A DNA stretch of 64,000 bases from Phocoena phocoena (GCF_963924675.1 NC_089238.1:47882879-47946878); one strand, 5' to 3'. Counted from the first letter of the stretch, positions 26,664 through 39,172 are shown. Notes: a model not told the origin generated them from the letters alone. A program made the numbers and translations.

Positions 26664-27542
26664 ATGAGAAGACAGAGAAATAAACAACAGATAAAGGAGC
26701 AAGGTAAAAAACCACCAGACCAAACAAATGAAGAGGAAATAAGCATTCTACCTGAAAAACAGTTCAGAGTATTGACAGTAAAGATGATCCAAAATCTTGG
26801 AAATAGAATGGATAAAATACAAGGAGTGTTTAGCAAGGACCTAGAAGAACTAAAGAGCAAACGAACAATGATGAACAATACAATAAATGAAAGTAAAAAT
26901 TCTCTAGAAGGAATCAACAGCAGAATAACTGAGGGAGGAGAACAGACAAATGACCTTGAGGATAAAATAGTGGAAATAACTACTGCAGAACAGAATAAAG
27001 AAAAAAAAAATGAAAAGAATTGAGGACAGTCTCAGAGACCTCTGGGACAACATTAAATGCACCAACATTCTAATTATAGGGGTCCCAGAAGAAGAAGAGA
27101 AAAAGAAAGGGACTCAGAAAATATTTGAAGACATTATAGTTGAAAACTTCCCTAATATGGAAAAGGAAATAGTCAAGTCCAGGAAGCACAGAGAGTCCCA
27201 TACAGGATAAAACCAAGGAGAAACATGCGAAAACACATATTAATCAAACTACCAAAAATTAAATACAAAGAAAACATATTAAAAGCAGCAAGGGAAAAAC
27301 AACAAATAACACATAAGGGAATCCCCATAAGGTTAGCAACTGATCTTTCAGCAGAAACTCTTCAAGCCAGAAGGGAGTGGCATGACATATTTAAAGTGAT
27401 GAAAGGGAAAAGCCTACAACCAAGATCACTCTACCCAGCAAGGATCTCATTCAGATTCAATGGAGAAATTAAAACCTTTACACAGACTAGCAAAAGCTAA
27501 GAGAATTCAGCACCACCAAACCAGCTTTACAACACATGCTAA
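26664..27542 (+). pseudogene. L1-B ORF1, broken
   Basis: Starts MRRQRNKQQIKEQGK at 26664 in a frame that opens further upstream at 26613. The coiled-coil part is open until the A-run near 27001-27010, where the frame shifts. The RNA-recognition part continues at 27010-27210 ('CTNILIIGVPEEEEKKKG'), and a second frame change leads to the C-terminal domain at 27225-27500 ('ILKAAREKQQITHKGIPIRL'). The end corresponds to the stop position in L1-C. Two frameshifts make it non-functional. Confidence 0.88.
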
Positions 27543-27599
27543 AGGAACTTCTCTAGGCAGGAAACACAAGAGAAGGAAAAGACCTGCAAAGATAAACCC

Positions 27600-30500
27600 C
27601 AAACAATTAAGAAAACGGTAACAGGAGCATACATATTGATAATTACCTTAAATGTAAATGGATTAAATGCTCCAAACAAAAGACATAGACTGGCTGAATG
27701 GATACAAAAACAAGACCTGTACATATGCTGTCTACAAGAGACCCACTTCAGACCTAGGGACACATACAGACTGAAAGTGAGGAGAAGGAAAAAGGTATTC
27801 CATGGAAATGGAAATGAACAGAAAGCTAGATTAGCAATTCTCATATCAGACATAATAGACTTTAAAATAAAGACTATTACAAGAGACAATGATGGACAGT
27901 ACATAACGATCAAGGAATCAATCCAAGAAGATATAATAATTGTAAATATTTATGCACCCAACAAATGAGCACCTCAATACATAAGGCAAATGCTAACAGC
28001 CATAAAAGGGGAAATTGACGGAAACACATTCATTGTAGGGGACTTTTAACACCCCACCTTCACCAATGGACAGATCATCCAAAATGAAAATAAATAAGGA
28101 AACACAAGCTTTAAATGATACATTAAACAAAATGGACTTAATTGATATTTATAGGACAGTCCATCCAAAAACAACAGAATACACTTTCTTCTCAAGTGCT
28201 CATGGAACATTCTCCAGGATAGATCATATCTTGGGTCACAAATCAAGCAGTGGTAAATTTAAAAAATTGAAATCATATTAAATACCTTTTCTGACCACAA
28301 CACTATGAGACTTCATATCAATTACAGGAAAAAATCTGAAAAAAATTGAAACACATGAAGGCTAAACAATACACAATAAACAAGAGGTCACTGAAGAAAT
28401 CTGAGGAAGGCAAAAAATACCTAGAAACAAATGAAAATAAAAACACGACAGCCCAAAACCTATGGGACGCAGCAAAAGCAGTTTGAAGAAGGAAGTTTAT
28501 AGAAATACAATCCTACCTCAATAAACAAGAAACATCGCAAATAAACAACCAAACCTTACACCTAAAGAAATTAGACAAAGAACAAAAAATACGAAAAGTT
28601 AGCAGAAGGAAAGAAATCATAAAGATCAGATCAGAAATAAAGGAAGAAGAAATGAAGGAAGCAAGCAAAGATCAATAAAACTAAAAGCTGGTTCTTTGAG
28701 AAGATAAACACAACTGATAAACCATTAGCCAGAATCATCAAGAAAAAAAGGGAGAAGACTGAAATCAATAGAATTAGAAATGAAAAAGGAGAAGTAACAA
28801 CTGACACTGCAGAAATACAAAGGATCCTGAGAGACTACTACAAGCAACTATATGCCAATAAAATGGACAACCTGGAAGAAATGGACAAATTATTAGAAAT
28901 GCACAACCTTCCGAGACTGAATCAGGAAGAAATAGAAAATATAAACATATCAATAACAAGCACTGAAATTGAGACTGTGGTTAAAAATCTTCGAACAAAC
29001 AAAATCCCAGGACCAGATGGCTTCACAGGCGAATTCTATCAAACATTAAGAGAAGAGCTAACACCTGTCTTTCTTAAACTCTTCCAAAATATAGCAGAGG
29101 GAGGAACACTCCCAAACTCATTCTACGAGGGCACCAACACCTTGATACCAAAACCAGACAAATATGTCACAAAAAAAGAAAACTACCGGCCAATATCACT
29201 GATGAACATAGATGCTAAAATCCTCAACAAAATACTAACAAACAGAATCCAACAGCACATTAAAAGGATCATACACCATGATCAAGTGGGGTGTATAGCA
29301 GGAATGCAAGGATTCTTCAATATACACATATCAGTCAATGTGATAAACCATATTAACAAATTGACGCATAAAAATCATAGCTCATCTCAATGGACGCAGA
29401 AAAAGCTTTTGACAAAATTCAGCATGCATTTATGATAAAAACGCTCGAGCAAGTAGTCATTGAGGGAGGCTACCTCAACATATAAAGTGCATATATGACA
29501 AACCCAAGCCAATGTTGTTTCAATGGTGAAAAATTGAAAACATTTCCTCTAAGATGAGGAACAAGACAAGGTTGCCCACTCTCACCATTATTATTCAACA
29601 TAGTTTTGTAAGTTAGCCACAGCAATCATAGAGGAAAAAGAAATAAAAGGAATCCAAATCAGAAAAGAAGAAGTACAACAGTCACTGTTTGAAGATGACA
29701 TGATACTACACATAGAGAATCCTAAAGATGCTACCTGAAAACTACTAGAGCTAATCAATGAATTTGGTACACTAGCAGGATACAAAATTAATGCATAGAG
29801 GTCTCTTGCATTCCTATACACTGATGATAGAAAATCTGAAAGAGAAATTAAGGAAACACTCCCATTTACCACTGCAACAAAAAGAATAAAACACCTTGGA
29901 ATAAACCTACCTAAGGAGAAAAAAGACCTGTATGCAGAAAACTATAAGACACTGATGAAAGAAATTAAAGATGATACAAACAGATGGAGAGATATACTAT
30001 GTTCTTGGAATGGAAGAATCAACCCTGTGAAAGTGACTATACTAGGCAAAGCAATCTACAGATTCAATGCAATCGCTGTCAAACTACCAATGGCATTTTT
30101 CACAGAACTGGAACAAAAAATTTCACAATTTGTATGGAAACACAAAAGACCCCGAATAGCCAAAGCAATCTTGAGTAACAAAAACAGAGCTGGAGGAATC
30201 AGGCTTCTGGACTTCAGACTACTACAAAGCTACGGTAATCAAGACAGTGTGGTGCTGGCACAAAAACAGAAATATAGATCAATGGAACAGGATCGAAAGC
30301 CCAGAGATAAACTCATGCACGTATGGTCACCTTATTTTTGATAAAGGGAGCAAGAACATACAATGGACAAAAGACAGCTTCTTCAATAAGTGGTGCTGGG
30401 AAATCTGGACAGCTACATATAAAAGAATGAAATTAGAACACTCCCTAACACCATACACAAAAATCAACTCAAAATGGATTAAAGACCTAAATGTAAGGCC

Positions 30501-31408
30501 AGACACCATCAAACTCTTAGAGGAAAACATAGGCAGAACACTCTATGATATACATCACAGCAAGATCCTTTTTGACCCACCTCCTAGAGAAATGGAAATA
30601 AAAACAAAAATAAACAAATGGGACCTAAAGAAACTTAAAAGCTTTTCCACAGCAAAGGAAACCATAAACAAGACGAAAAGACAACCCTCAGATTGGGAGA
30701 AAATATCTGCCAACGAAACAACTGCCAAAGGATTAATGTCCAAAATATACAAGCAGCTCATGCAGCTCAATATCAAAAAACAAACAACCCAATCCAAAAA
30801 TGGGCAGAAGACCTAAATAGACATTTCTCCAAAGAAGATACACAGATTGCCAACAAACCCATGAAAGGATGCTCAACATCACAAATCATTAGAGAAATGC
30901 AAATGAAAACTACAATCAGATATCACCTCACACCGGTCAGAATGGCCATCATTAGTAATCTACAAACAATAAATGCTGGAGAGGGTGTGGAGAAAAGGGA
31001 ACCCTCTTGCACTGTTGGTGGGAATGTAATTTGATACAGCCACTATGGAGAACAGTATGGAGGTTCCTTAAAAAACTAAAAATAGAACTACCATATGACA
31101 AAGCAATTCCACTACTGGGCATATACCCAGAGAAAAGCATAATTCAAAAAGAGACATGTACCACAATGTTCATTACAGCTCTATTTACAATAACCAGGAT
31201 GTGGAAGCAACCTACGTGTCCAATGACAGATGAATGGATAAAGAAGATGTGGCACATATATACAATGGAATATTACTCAGCCATAAAAAGAAACGACATT
31301 CAGTTATTTGTAGTTAGGGGGATGGACCTAGAGACTATCATACAGAGTGAAGTAAGTCAGAAAGAAAAAGACAAATACCATATGCTAACACATATATATG
31401 GAATCTGA
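27600..31408 (+). pseudogene. L1-B ORF2, broken
   Basis: Endonuclease pieces at 27636-27968 ('CCLQETHFRPRDTYRLKV') and 28066-28281 ('IDHILGHKSS'). Reverse transcriptase at 28863-29435 ('[13 protein letters not shown]'). C-terminal pieces at 29955-30341, 30247-30816, 30693-31034 and 31007-31408, ending at the usual ORF2 terminus 'LTHIYGI'. The catalytic FADD-type motif region near 29690-29700 reads with a changed second residue (FEDD). Multiple stops and frameshifts separate the parts. Confidence 0.9.
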
Positions 31409-33045
31409 AAAAAAGAACATGGTTCTGAAGAACCTATGGGCAGTACAAGAATAAAGATGCAGATGTAGGGAATGGACTTGAGGCCACTGGGAGGTGGAAG
31501 GGTAAGCTGGGATGAAGTGAGAGTGTGGCATGGACATATATACACTACCAAATGTAAAGTAGATAGCTAGTGGGAAGCAGCCACATAGCACAGGGAGATC
31601 AGCTCAGTGCTTTGTGACCACCTAGAAGGGTGGGATAAGGAGGGTGCGAGGGAGATGCAAGATGGGGTATATATGGGATATATGTGTTTGTATAGCTGAT
31701 TCACTTTGTTATACAACAGAAACTAACACACCATTGTAAAGCAATTATACTCCAAGGAAGATGTTAAGAAAAAATCTTAAAATAATAAAAAAATTTAAAA
31801 AGTCATGAAATAGACCCAAATACATATGGAAATTTAGTATATGAAAAAAGTGACAGATGGACTTTATGATATACAGTGCTTTAAAACAAGAAGAAAATTA
31901 CAAACAGATATAATTAATTCCATATTAAAGAGGAATGCATTATTCTCCAAAAATATGAACCAGAAGAGCATAAGGAATAAATTATAATTTCGCATGAAAT
32001 ATAAGTTGGAACAAAATAGCACAAAGAAAAGAATGATACTTTTTGTTAATGAATATTATGGGAGGTCAAGAAGTAAACATTGGTATGTCACATTATAGAC
32101 ACTATAATATATACACACAAATGCATTAAGTTCAAGCATTTATAAAGAAGAGAGAAGAAAATATTCTTTCTTACTGTAGAATGCTTTGTAATAAATGTAG
32201 CAAGAGTAATAGTGTTAAAAAAAGTTACCAGGTTGCAGCCATCATAGTTAAAATGTATTCAGGCAATTATGATCAGTTGAGGCTAAATCTAGTGGGTGAA
32301 AGTTAGATGAGAAACAGGATATTTACCTGGTTTCAAAATCTCTCCACAAATTGCTCATTCAGTTACAAAGAGAATAAAATGCTAATTTTACAACAGGTGA
32401 GAAATCTGATAGACATCACCCTAATCAAGTGCTCGCAGTTACCACCATCATTGTAGAGAAAAACTAACATTATATGCTTCATGCCCTGTTGCACTCAGCA
32501 GGACAGCATCATTTCTTTGGTATCCCAAAGAACGAACCCGTGTTGAGGGACATTATACAAAACAACTGGCCTTAATTCCTCCAAAAATTACAATACCATG
32601 AGTCACAAAAAGGCTGAGGAATGTTTAAAGTTACAGGTGAATAAAGAATTATGATAAATAAAAGCAGTATGTGATCCTGAATTGCATGATGGGTTAGAAA
32701 TTTTCTAAAGAGCAGCGTTGTAACAAACTGTGAAATCAGAACATGGACTGCATATTAATCAGTAGTATGTATTCAACATTAAATTTTATGACTTTTGTAA
32801 TTTTCTGTCATTATGTAAGAAAATATCCCTGCTCTTAGAATTTAACCTTGAAATGTATACAGGAAAAGGAGCATGAGTGTGCAAACTCTCAAATGGTTTG
32901 GGTAAAAAATCACACGTGTATGTTATGTTGTGCACATAGGTACATATTCAGAGACAGAGAAGAGGAAGAGAAATAGAGATGGAGAGACTGATAAAGAAAT
33001 GTGGCAAATATTAACAATTAGGGAATCTGGCTGTTGGGTATGCAG

Positions 33046-33325
33046 GGGGGCTACATAAAATTCAGGGCACCAAGTTAAATTGGAATTTCAAACAAAGAAA
33101 AAATGTTTTTTAGTATAAATATGTTCCAAATACTGCAGTGACACAACTATTCTAAATAAATTCTTTATTGTTTATCTGAAACTCATGTTTGAGTGCTTTT
33201 TTTTAATTGGCGAATTCCAATAGCTCTACCTACTACTATTAATTTAGAAGGCGGTTTCACTTTGTAAATATGAAACATATAGCTGATATGATAAACAATC
33301 TGTGTGATATTATTACAGATAATCT
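33046..33325. repeat. Fold-back (MITE-like) insert plus a second short repeat
   Basis: The arm at about 33075-33130 ('aatttcaaacaaagaaaaaa', 'ttttttagtataaatatg') is an imperfect reverse complement of 33150-33200 ('ctaaataaattctttattgt', 'ttatctgaaactcat'), separated by a short spacer, as in old non-autonomous DNA transposons. 33215-33300 is a different repeat that recurs at 41555-41645. The whole segment interrupts the 3' UTR of the old L1. Confidence 0.45.
33215..33300 (+). repeat. Unnamed ~85-bp repeat, copy 1
   Basis: Shares an ordered set of words with 41555-41645: 'tactactattaattt', 'ctttgtaaatatgaaa' and 'gatatgataaacaat'. I cannot name the family. Confidence 0.45.
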
Positions 33326-33364
33326 GGTGTTTGAAATTATTTCAAAATAAAAAGTTATAATGAT

Positions 33365-33801
33365 CTGCGCTCTTACATTTCTAATTCCTGTGAACGAATT
33401 TGTATGTGATAGAGGGTGAGGGGCAGATATGAAGTAGGCAAAGTTTTTGAGGCTTCCCTATAATAAGAATAGTTATTACAAATCATAGTTCCTTACAAAT
33501 AAACCCTGTTAGGTAATAATTACTATATATGTTATACTGAGGGTCAATAAGTCTAATTAATTTCTCCAAGGTATTGCAGTTTAGTAATAGGATCACTATA
33601 GTAAATTGTCGAAAGTAATCTCATCAATGCAATAAATCAAATATCAAAGATATTTCCACAAATTGATTTTTTCACTCATCCGTCCATCAATATAATCCAC
33701 AGATAGTTGTTAAAATCTTTTTATATTAGGAACCGTGTCAATTAATCTATTTCATATATATATATATATATATTTTTTTAGGTCCCTGGGTTCTTTCCTT
33801 T
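33365..33801. other. Intergenic strip with an AT microsatellite
   Basis: No gene. An (AT)n tract at about 33755-33772 and a T-run precede the L1-C 3' end; part of this may belong to a 3' transduction of L1-C. Confidence 0.4.
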
Positions 33802-34168
33802 TTTTAAACCTCTTTATTGGAGTATAATTGCTTTACAATGGTGTGTTAGTTTCTGCTTCATAACAAAGTAAATCAGTTATACATATACATATGTTCCCAT
33901 ATCTCTTCCCTCTCGCATCTCCCTCCCTCCCACCCTCCCTATCCCACCCCTCTAGGTGGTCACAAAGCACCCAGCTGATCTCCCTGTGCTATGCGACTGC
34001 TTCCCACTAGCTATCTATTTTACGTTTGGTAGTGTACATATGTCCATGCCACTCTCTCACTTTGTCACAGCTTACCCTTCCCCCTCCCCATATCCTCAAA
34101 TCCATTCTCTAGTAGGTCTGTGTCTTTATTCCCGTCTTACCCCTAGGTTCATCTTGACATTTTTTTTC

Positions 34169-37100
34169 TTAGATTCCATATATATGTGTTAGCATACGGT
34201 ATTTGTTTTTCTCTTTCTGACTGACTTCACTCTGTATGACAGACTCTAGGTCCATCCACCTCAGTACAAATAACTCAATTTCATTTCTTTTTATGGCTGA
34301 GTAATATTCCATTGTATATATGTGCCACATCTTCTATATCCATTCATCTGTTGCTGGACACTTAGGTTGCTTCCATCTCCTGGCTATTGTAAATAGAGCT
34401 GCAATGAACATTTTGGTACATGACTCTTCGAATTATGGTTTTCTCAGGGTATATGCCCAGTAGTGAGACTGCAGGGTCATATGGTAGTTCTATTTTTAGT
34501 TTTTTAAGGAACCTCCATACTGTTCTCCATAGTGGCTGTATCAATTTACATTCCCACCAACAGTGCAATAGTGTTCCCTTTTCTCCACACCCTCTCCAGC
34601 ATTTATTGTTTCTTGATTTTTTTTTTTTTTTTTTTTTTGTTTGGTTGGTTTTTTTTGCGGTACGCGGGCCTCTCACTGCCGTGGCCTCTCCCGTTGCGGA
34701 GCACAGGCTCCGGACGCGCAGGCCCAGCGGCCGTGGCTCACGGGCCCAGCCGCTCCGCGGCACGTGGGATCCTCCCGGACCGGGGCACGAACCCGCGTCC
34801 CCCGCATCGGCAGGCGGACTCTCAACCACTGCGCCACCAGGGAAGCCCTGTTTCTTGATTTTTTGATGATGGCCATTCTGACCAGTGTGAGATGATATCT
34901 CATTGTAGTTTTGATTTGCATTTCTCAAATGATTAATGATGTTGAGCATTCTTTCATGTGTTTGTTGGCAGTCTGTATATCTTCTTTGGAGAAATGTCTA
35001 TTTAGGTCCTCTGCTCATTTTTGGATTGGGTTGTTTGTTTTTTTGTTATTGAGCTGCATGAGCTGCTTGTAAATTTTGGAGATTAATCCTTTGTCAGTAG
35101 CTTCGTTTGCAAATATTTTCTCCCAATCTGAGGGTTGTCTTTTCGTCTTGTTTATGGTTTCCTTTGCTGTGGAAAAGCTTTTAATTTTCCTTAGGTCCCA
35201 TTTGTTTATTTTTGTTTTAATTTCCATTTCTCTAGGAGGTGGGTCAAAAGGGATCTTGCTGTGATTTATGTCATAGAGTGTTCTGCCTATGTTTTCCTCT
35301 AAGAGTTTGATGGTGTCTGGCCTTACATTTAGGTCTTTAATCCATTTTGAGTTTATTTTTGTGTATGGTGTTAGGGAGTGTTCTAATCTCATACTTTTAC
35401 ATGTACCTGTCCAGTTTTCCCAGCACCACTTATTGAAGAGACTGTCTTTTGTCCATTGTATGTTCTTGCTCCCTTTATCAAAGATAAGGTGACCATATGT
35501 GCATGGGTTTATCTCTGGGCTTTCTATCCTGTTCCATTGATCTATATATCTGTTTCTGTGCCAGTACCATACTGTCTTGATTACTATAGCTTTGTAGTAT
35601 AGTCTGAAGTCAGGTTGCCTGATTCCTCCAGCTCCATTTTTCTTTCTCAAGATTGCTTTGGCTATTCAGGGTCTTTTGTGTTTCCATACAAATTGTGAAA
35701 TTTTTTGTTCTAGTTCTGTGAAAAATGCAGTGGTAGTTTGATAGGGATTGCATTGAATCTGTGGATTGCTTTGGGTAGTAGAGTCATTTTCACAATGTTG
35801 ATTCTTCCAATCCAAGAACATGGTATATCTCTCCATATATCTGTATCATCTTTAATTTCTTTCATCAGTGTCTTATAATTTTCTGCATACAGGTCTTTTT
35901 TCTCCTTAGGTAGGTTTATTTCTAGATATTTTATTCTTTTTGTTGCAGTGGTAAATGGGAGTGTCTTCTTAATTTCACTTTGAGATTTTTCATCATTAGT
36001 GTATAGGAATGCCAAGGATTTCTGTGCATTAATTTTGTATCCTGCTACTTTACCAAATTCATTGAATAGCTCTAGTCGTTTTCTGTTAGCGTCTTTGGGA
36101 TTCTCTATGTATAGGATCATGTCATCTGCAAACAGTGAGAGCTTTACTTCTTCTTTACCAATTTGGATTCTTTTATTTCTTTTTCTTCTCTGATTGCTGT
36201 GGCTAAAACTTGCAAAACTGTGTTGAATAATAGTGGTGAGGGTGAGCAACCTTGTCTTGTTCCTGATCTTAGTGGAAATGGTTTCAGTCTTTCACCATTG
36301 AGGACAATGTTGGCTGTGGGTTTGTCATATATGGCCTTTATTATGTTGAGGAAATTTCCCTCTATGCCTAGTTTGTGGAGGCTTTTAATCATAAATGGGT
36401 GTTGAATTTTGTTGAAAGCCTTCTCTGCATCTATTGAGATGATCATATCCTTTTTCTCCTTCAATTTGTTAAAATGGTGTGTCACGTTGATTGATTTGCG
36501 TATATTGAAGAATCTTTGCATTCCTGAAATAAACCCCACTTGAACCTGGTATATGATCCTTTTAATGTGCTGTTGGATTCTGTTAGCTAGTATTTTGTTG
36601 AGGATTTTTGCATCTATGTTCAACAGGGATATTGGCCTGTAGTTTTCTTTCTTTGTGACATCTTTGTCTGGTATGGTATCAGGGTGATGGTGGCCTCGTA
36701 GAATGAGTTTGGGAGTGTTCCTCCCTCTGCTATATTTTGGAAGAGTTTGAGAAGGATAGGTGTTAGCTGTTCTCTAAATTTTGATAGAATTCGCCTGTGA
36801 AGCCATCTGGTCCTGGCTTTTTGTTTGTTGGAATATTTTTGATCACCGTCTCAATTTCAGTGCTTGTGATTGGTCTGTTTATATTTTCTATTTCTTCCTG
36901 ATTCAGTCCCGGCAGGTTGTGCATTTCTAAGAATTTGTCCGTTTCTTCCAGGTTGTCCATTTTACTGGCGTATAGTTGCTTGTAGTAATCTCTCAGGATC
37001 TTTTGCATTTCTGCAGTGTCAGTTGTTACTTCTCCTTTTTCATTTTTAATTCCATTCATTTGAGTGTTCTCCCTTTTTTCTTGATGAGTCTGGCTAATGG

Positions 37101-38250
37101 TTTATCAATTTTGTTTATCTTCTCAACGAACCAGCTATTAGTTTTATTGATCTTTGCTATCGTTTACTTCATTTCTTTTTCATTTATTTCTGATCTGATT
37201 TTATGATTTCTTTCTTTCTTCTAACTTTACGGATTTTTTGTTCTTCTTTCTCTAATTGCTTTAGGTGCAAGCTTAGGTTGTTTATTTGAGATGTTTCTTG
37301 TTTCTTAAGGTAGGATTGTATTGCTATAAACTTCCCTCTTAGAACCTCTTTAGCTGCGTCCCAAAGGTTTTGGAACATCGTGTCTCCATTGTCATTTGTT
37401 TCTAGGTATTTTTTGATTTCGTCTTTGATTTCTTCAGTGATCACTTCATTATTAAGTAGTGTATTGTTTAGCCTCCATGTGTTTGTATTTTTTACAGATC
37501 TTTTCCTGTAATTGATATCTAGTCTCATAGCATTGTGGTCGGAAAAGATACTTGATACAATTTCAATTTTCTTAGATTTACCAAGACTTGAGTTTTGACC
37601 CAAGATATGCTCTATCCCGGAGAATGTTCCATGAGCACTTGAGAAGAAAGTATATTCTGTTATTTTTGGATGGAATGTCCTATAAATATCAATTAAGTCC
37701 ATCTTGTTTAATGTATCATTTAAAGTTTGTGTTTCCTCATTTATTTTCATTTTGGATGATCTGTCCATTGGTGAAAGTGGGGTGTTAAAGTCCCTTACTA
37801 TGAATGTGTTACTGTCAATTTCCCTGTTTATGGCTGTTAGTATTTGCTTTATGTATTGAGGTGCTGCTATATTGGGTGCATAAATATTTACAATTGTTAT
37901 ATCTTCTTCTTGGATCAGTCCCTTGATCATTATGTAGTGTCCTTCTTTGTCTCTTGTAATAGTCTTTATTTTAAAGCCTATTTTGTCTGATATGAGAATT
38001 GCTACTCCAGCTTTCTTTTGATTTCCATTTGCATGGAATATGTTTTTCCATCCCATCACTTTCAGTCTGTATGTGTCCCTAAGTCTGAAATGGGTCTGTT
38101 GTAGACAGCATATATATGGGTCTTGTTTTTGTATCCATTCAGCCAGTCAGTGTCTTTTGGTGAGAGCTTTTAATCCATTTACACTTAAGGTTATTATCAA
38201 TATGTATGTTCCTATTCCCATTTTCTTAATTGTTTTGGGTTTGTTATTGT
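34169..38250 (-). pseudogene. L1-C ORF2, broken and SINE-interrupted
   Basis: The endonuclease is open for 291 codons at 37184-38059 but lacks its N-terminal start through a frameshift near 38150. Reverse transcriptase pieces lie at 36763-37059, 36144-36623 ('SIDAEKAF') and 35710-36249, where the catalytic motif reads FADD followed by MILY. C-terminal pieces are at 35015-35650 and, beyond a young CHR SINE, at 34362 onward. The terminal stop aligns at 34169-34171. Frameshifts plus the SINE leave it non-functional. Confidence 0.9.
34621..34848 (-). mobile_element. Young CHR SINE, short type, inside L1-C ORF2
   Basis: CpG-rich and little diverged; on the minus strand it starts 'gggcttccctggtggcgcag' and ends 'aggcccgcgtaccgc' followed by an A-run. 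It lacks the long 'caactactga'/'gcagccaaa' tail of the older copies. The duplication tgtttcttgatttt occurs at 34607-34620 and 34849-34862. Its insertion post-dates L1-C. Confidence 0.95.
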
Positions 38251-38293
38251 AAGTCTTTTCCTTCTTTTGCGTTTCTTGCCTAGAGAAGTTCCT

Positions 38294-39172
38294 TTAGCAT
38301 TTGTTGTAAAGCGGTTTGGTGGTGCTGAACTCTCTCAGCTTTTGCTTGTCTGTAAAAGTTTTAATTTCTCCATCAAATCTGAATGAGATCCTTGCTGGGT
38401 AGAGTAATCTTGTTTGTAGGTTTTTCTCCTTCATCACTTTAAATATGTCCTGCCACTCCCTTCTCGCTTGCAGAGTTTCTGCTGAGAGATCAGCTGTTAA
38501 CCTTATGGGGATTCCCTTGTGTGTTATTTGTTGTTTTTCTCTTGCTGCTTTTAATATGTTTTCTTTGTATTTAATTTTTGATAGTTTGATTAATATGTGT
38601 CTTGGTGTGCTTCTCCTTGAATTTATCCTATATGGGACTCTCTGTGCTTCCTGGACTTGATTAACTATTTCCTTTCCCATATTAGGGAAGTTTTCAACTA
38701 TAATGTCTTCAAATATTTTCTGAGTCCCTTTCTTTTTCTCTTCTTCTTCTGGGACCCCTATAATTAGAATGTTGGTGCATTTAATGTTGTCCCAGAGGTC
38801 TCTGAGACTGTCCTCAGTTCTTTTCATTCGTTTTTCTTTATTCTGCTCTGCAGTAGTTATTTCCACTATTTTATCTTCCAGGTCACTTATCCGTTCTTCT
38901 GCCTCAGTTTTTCTGCTATTGATTCCTTCTAGAGTATTTTTAATTTCATTTATTGTGTTGTTCATCGTTGCTTCTTTCCTCTTTAGTTCTTCTAGGTTCT
39001 TGTTAAATGTTTCTTGCATTTTGTCTATTCTGTTTCCAAGGTTTTGGATCATCTTTACTATCATTATTCTCAATTCTTTTTCAGGTAGACTGCCTATTTC
39101 CTCTTCATTTGTTAGGTCTGGTGGGTTTTTACCTTGATCCTTCATGTGCTGTGTGTTTTTCTTTCTTTTCAT
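38294..39172 (-). CDS. L1-C ORF1: open LINE-1 RNA-binding protein
   Basis: An uninterrupted 292-codon frame from MKRKKNTQHMKDQGK (start at 39172, chosen because all four L1 copies preserve this start region) to the stop at 38294-38296. The frame is open further upstream to 39364 (356 codons), but that extension is leader sequence. Order: short basic N-terminus, a long coiled coil rich in E/K/I/L with heptad-like spacing ('EERISDLEDKIVEITT'), the RNA-recognition domain ('CTNILIIGVPEEEEKKKG'), and the C-terminal domain ('LKAAREKQQITHKGIPIRL'). ORF1p trimerises, coats L1 RNA and acts as a chaperone in the L1 particle. Whether this copy is expressed is unknown. Confidence 0.8.
   Translation of the reverse strand: MKRKKNTQHMKDQGKNPPDLTNEEEIGSLPEKELRIMIVKMIQNLGNRIDKMQETFNKNLEELKRKEATMNNTINEIKNTLEGINSRKTEAEERISDLEDKIVEITTAEQNKEKRMKRTEDSLRDLWDNIKCTNILIIGVPEEEEKKKGTQKIFEDIIVENFPNMGKEIVNQVQEAQRVPYRINSRRSTPRHILIKLSKIKYKENILKAAREKQQITHKGIPIRLTADLSAETLQARREWQDIFKVMKEKNLQTRLLYPARISFRFDGEIKTFTDKQKLREFSTTKPLYNKC

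Larger units (their letters stand above)
26006..31796 (+). mobile_element. L1-B: LINE-1 lacking most of its 5' leader (spliced-type copy)
   Basis: A forward LINE-1 of 5.8 kb. It starts at the true L1 5' end ('ggggacctttaagatggtgg', as in the other copies) and ends in an A-rich tail. It is flanked by a 16-17 bp duplication with one mismatch (aaaaagtcaggaaatag at 25989-26005, aaaagtcatgaaatag at 31798-31813). After 164 bp of leader it jumps at 26169/26170 to leader sequence that in the sibling copies lies 1.33-1.38 kb further on. The join sits at conserved GT...AG sites. ORF1 and ORF2 follow but are broken. Confidence 0.93.
24980..33365 (+). mobile_element. Old L1 (L1M/HAL1-like), forward, interrupted by younger insertions
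   Basis: Diverged pieces follow L1 order on the plus strand. 25060-25194 and 25561-25620 read as the reverse transcriptase region ('aagaagccgtaaaactatc', then 'ctggaaaactctaagga'). 25630-25988 continues downstream. 31797-31900 resumes with 'agacccaaatacatatggaa' and 'tttagtatatgaaaaaagtg'. 32240-33045 and 33326-33362 look like a long 3' UTR ending 'ttatttcaaaataaaaagtt'. The gaps are filled by a CHR SINE (25206-25549), L1-B with its duplication, and a fold-back element (33046-33325). All coding capacity is gone. Confidence 0.55.

Noticed and set aside
34420..34949. 195- and 148-codon frames spanning 34362-34949
   Set aside because: They are chimeras of L1 ORF2 and an inserted CHR SINE, created by the SINE insertion, with no host-gene similarity.
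35015..38059. Several long open frames that could be taken for host genes
   Set aside because: They are fragments of LINE-1 ORF2 (endonuclease, reverse transcriptase, C-terminal region) in different frames of L1-C. The equivalents in L1-A, L1-B and L1-D are treated the same way.
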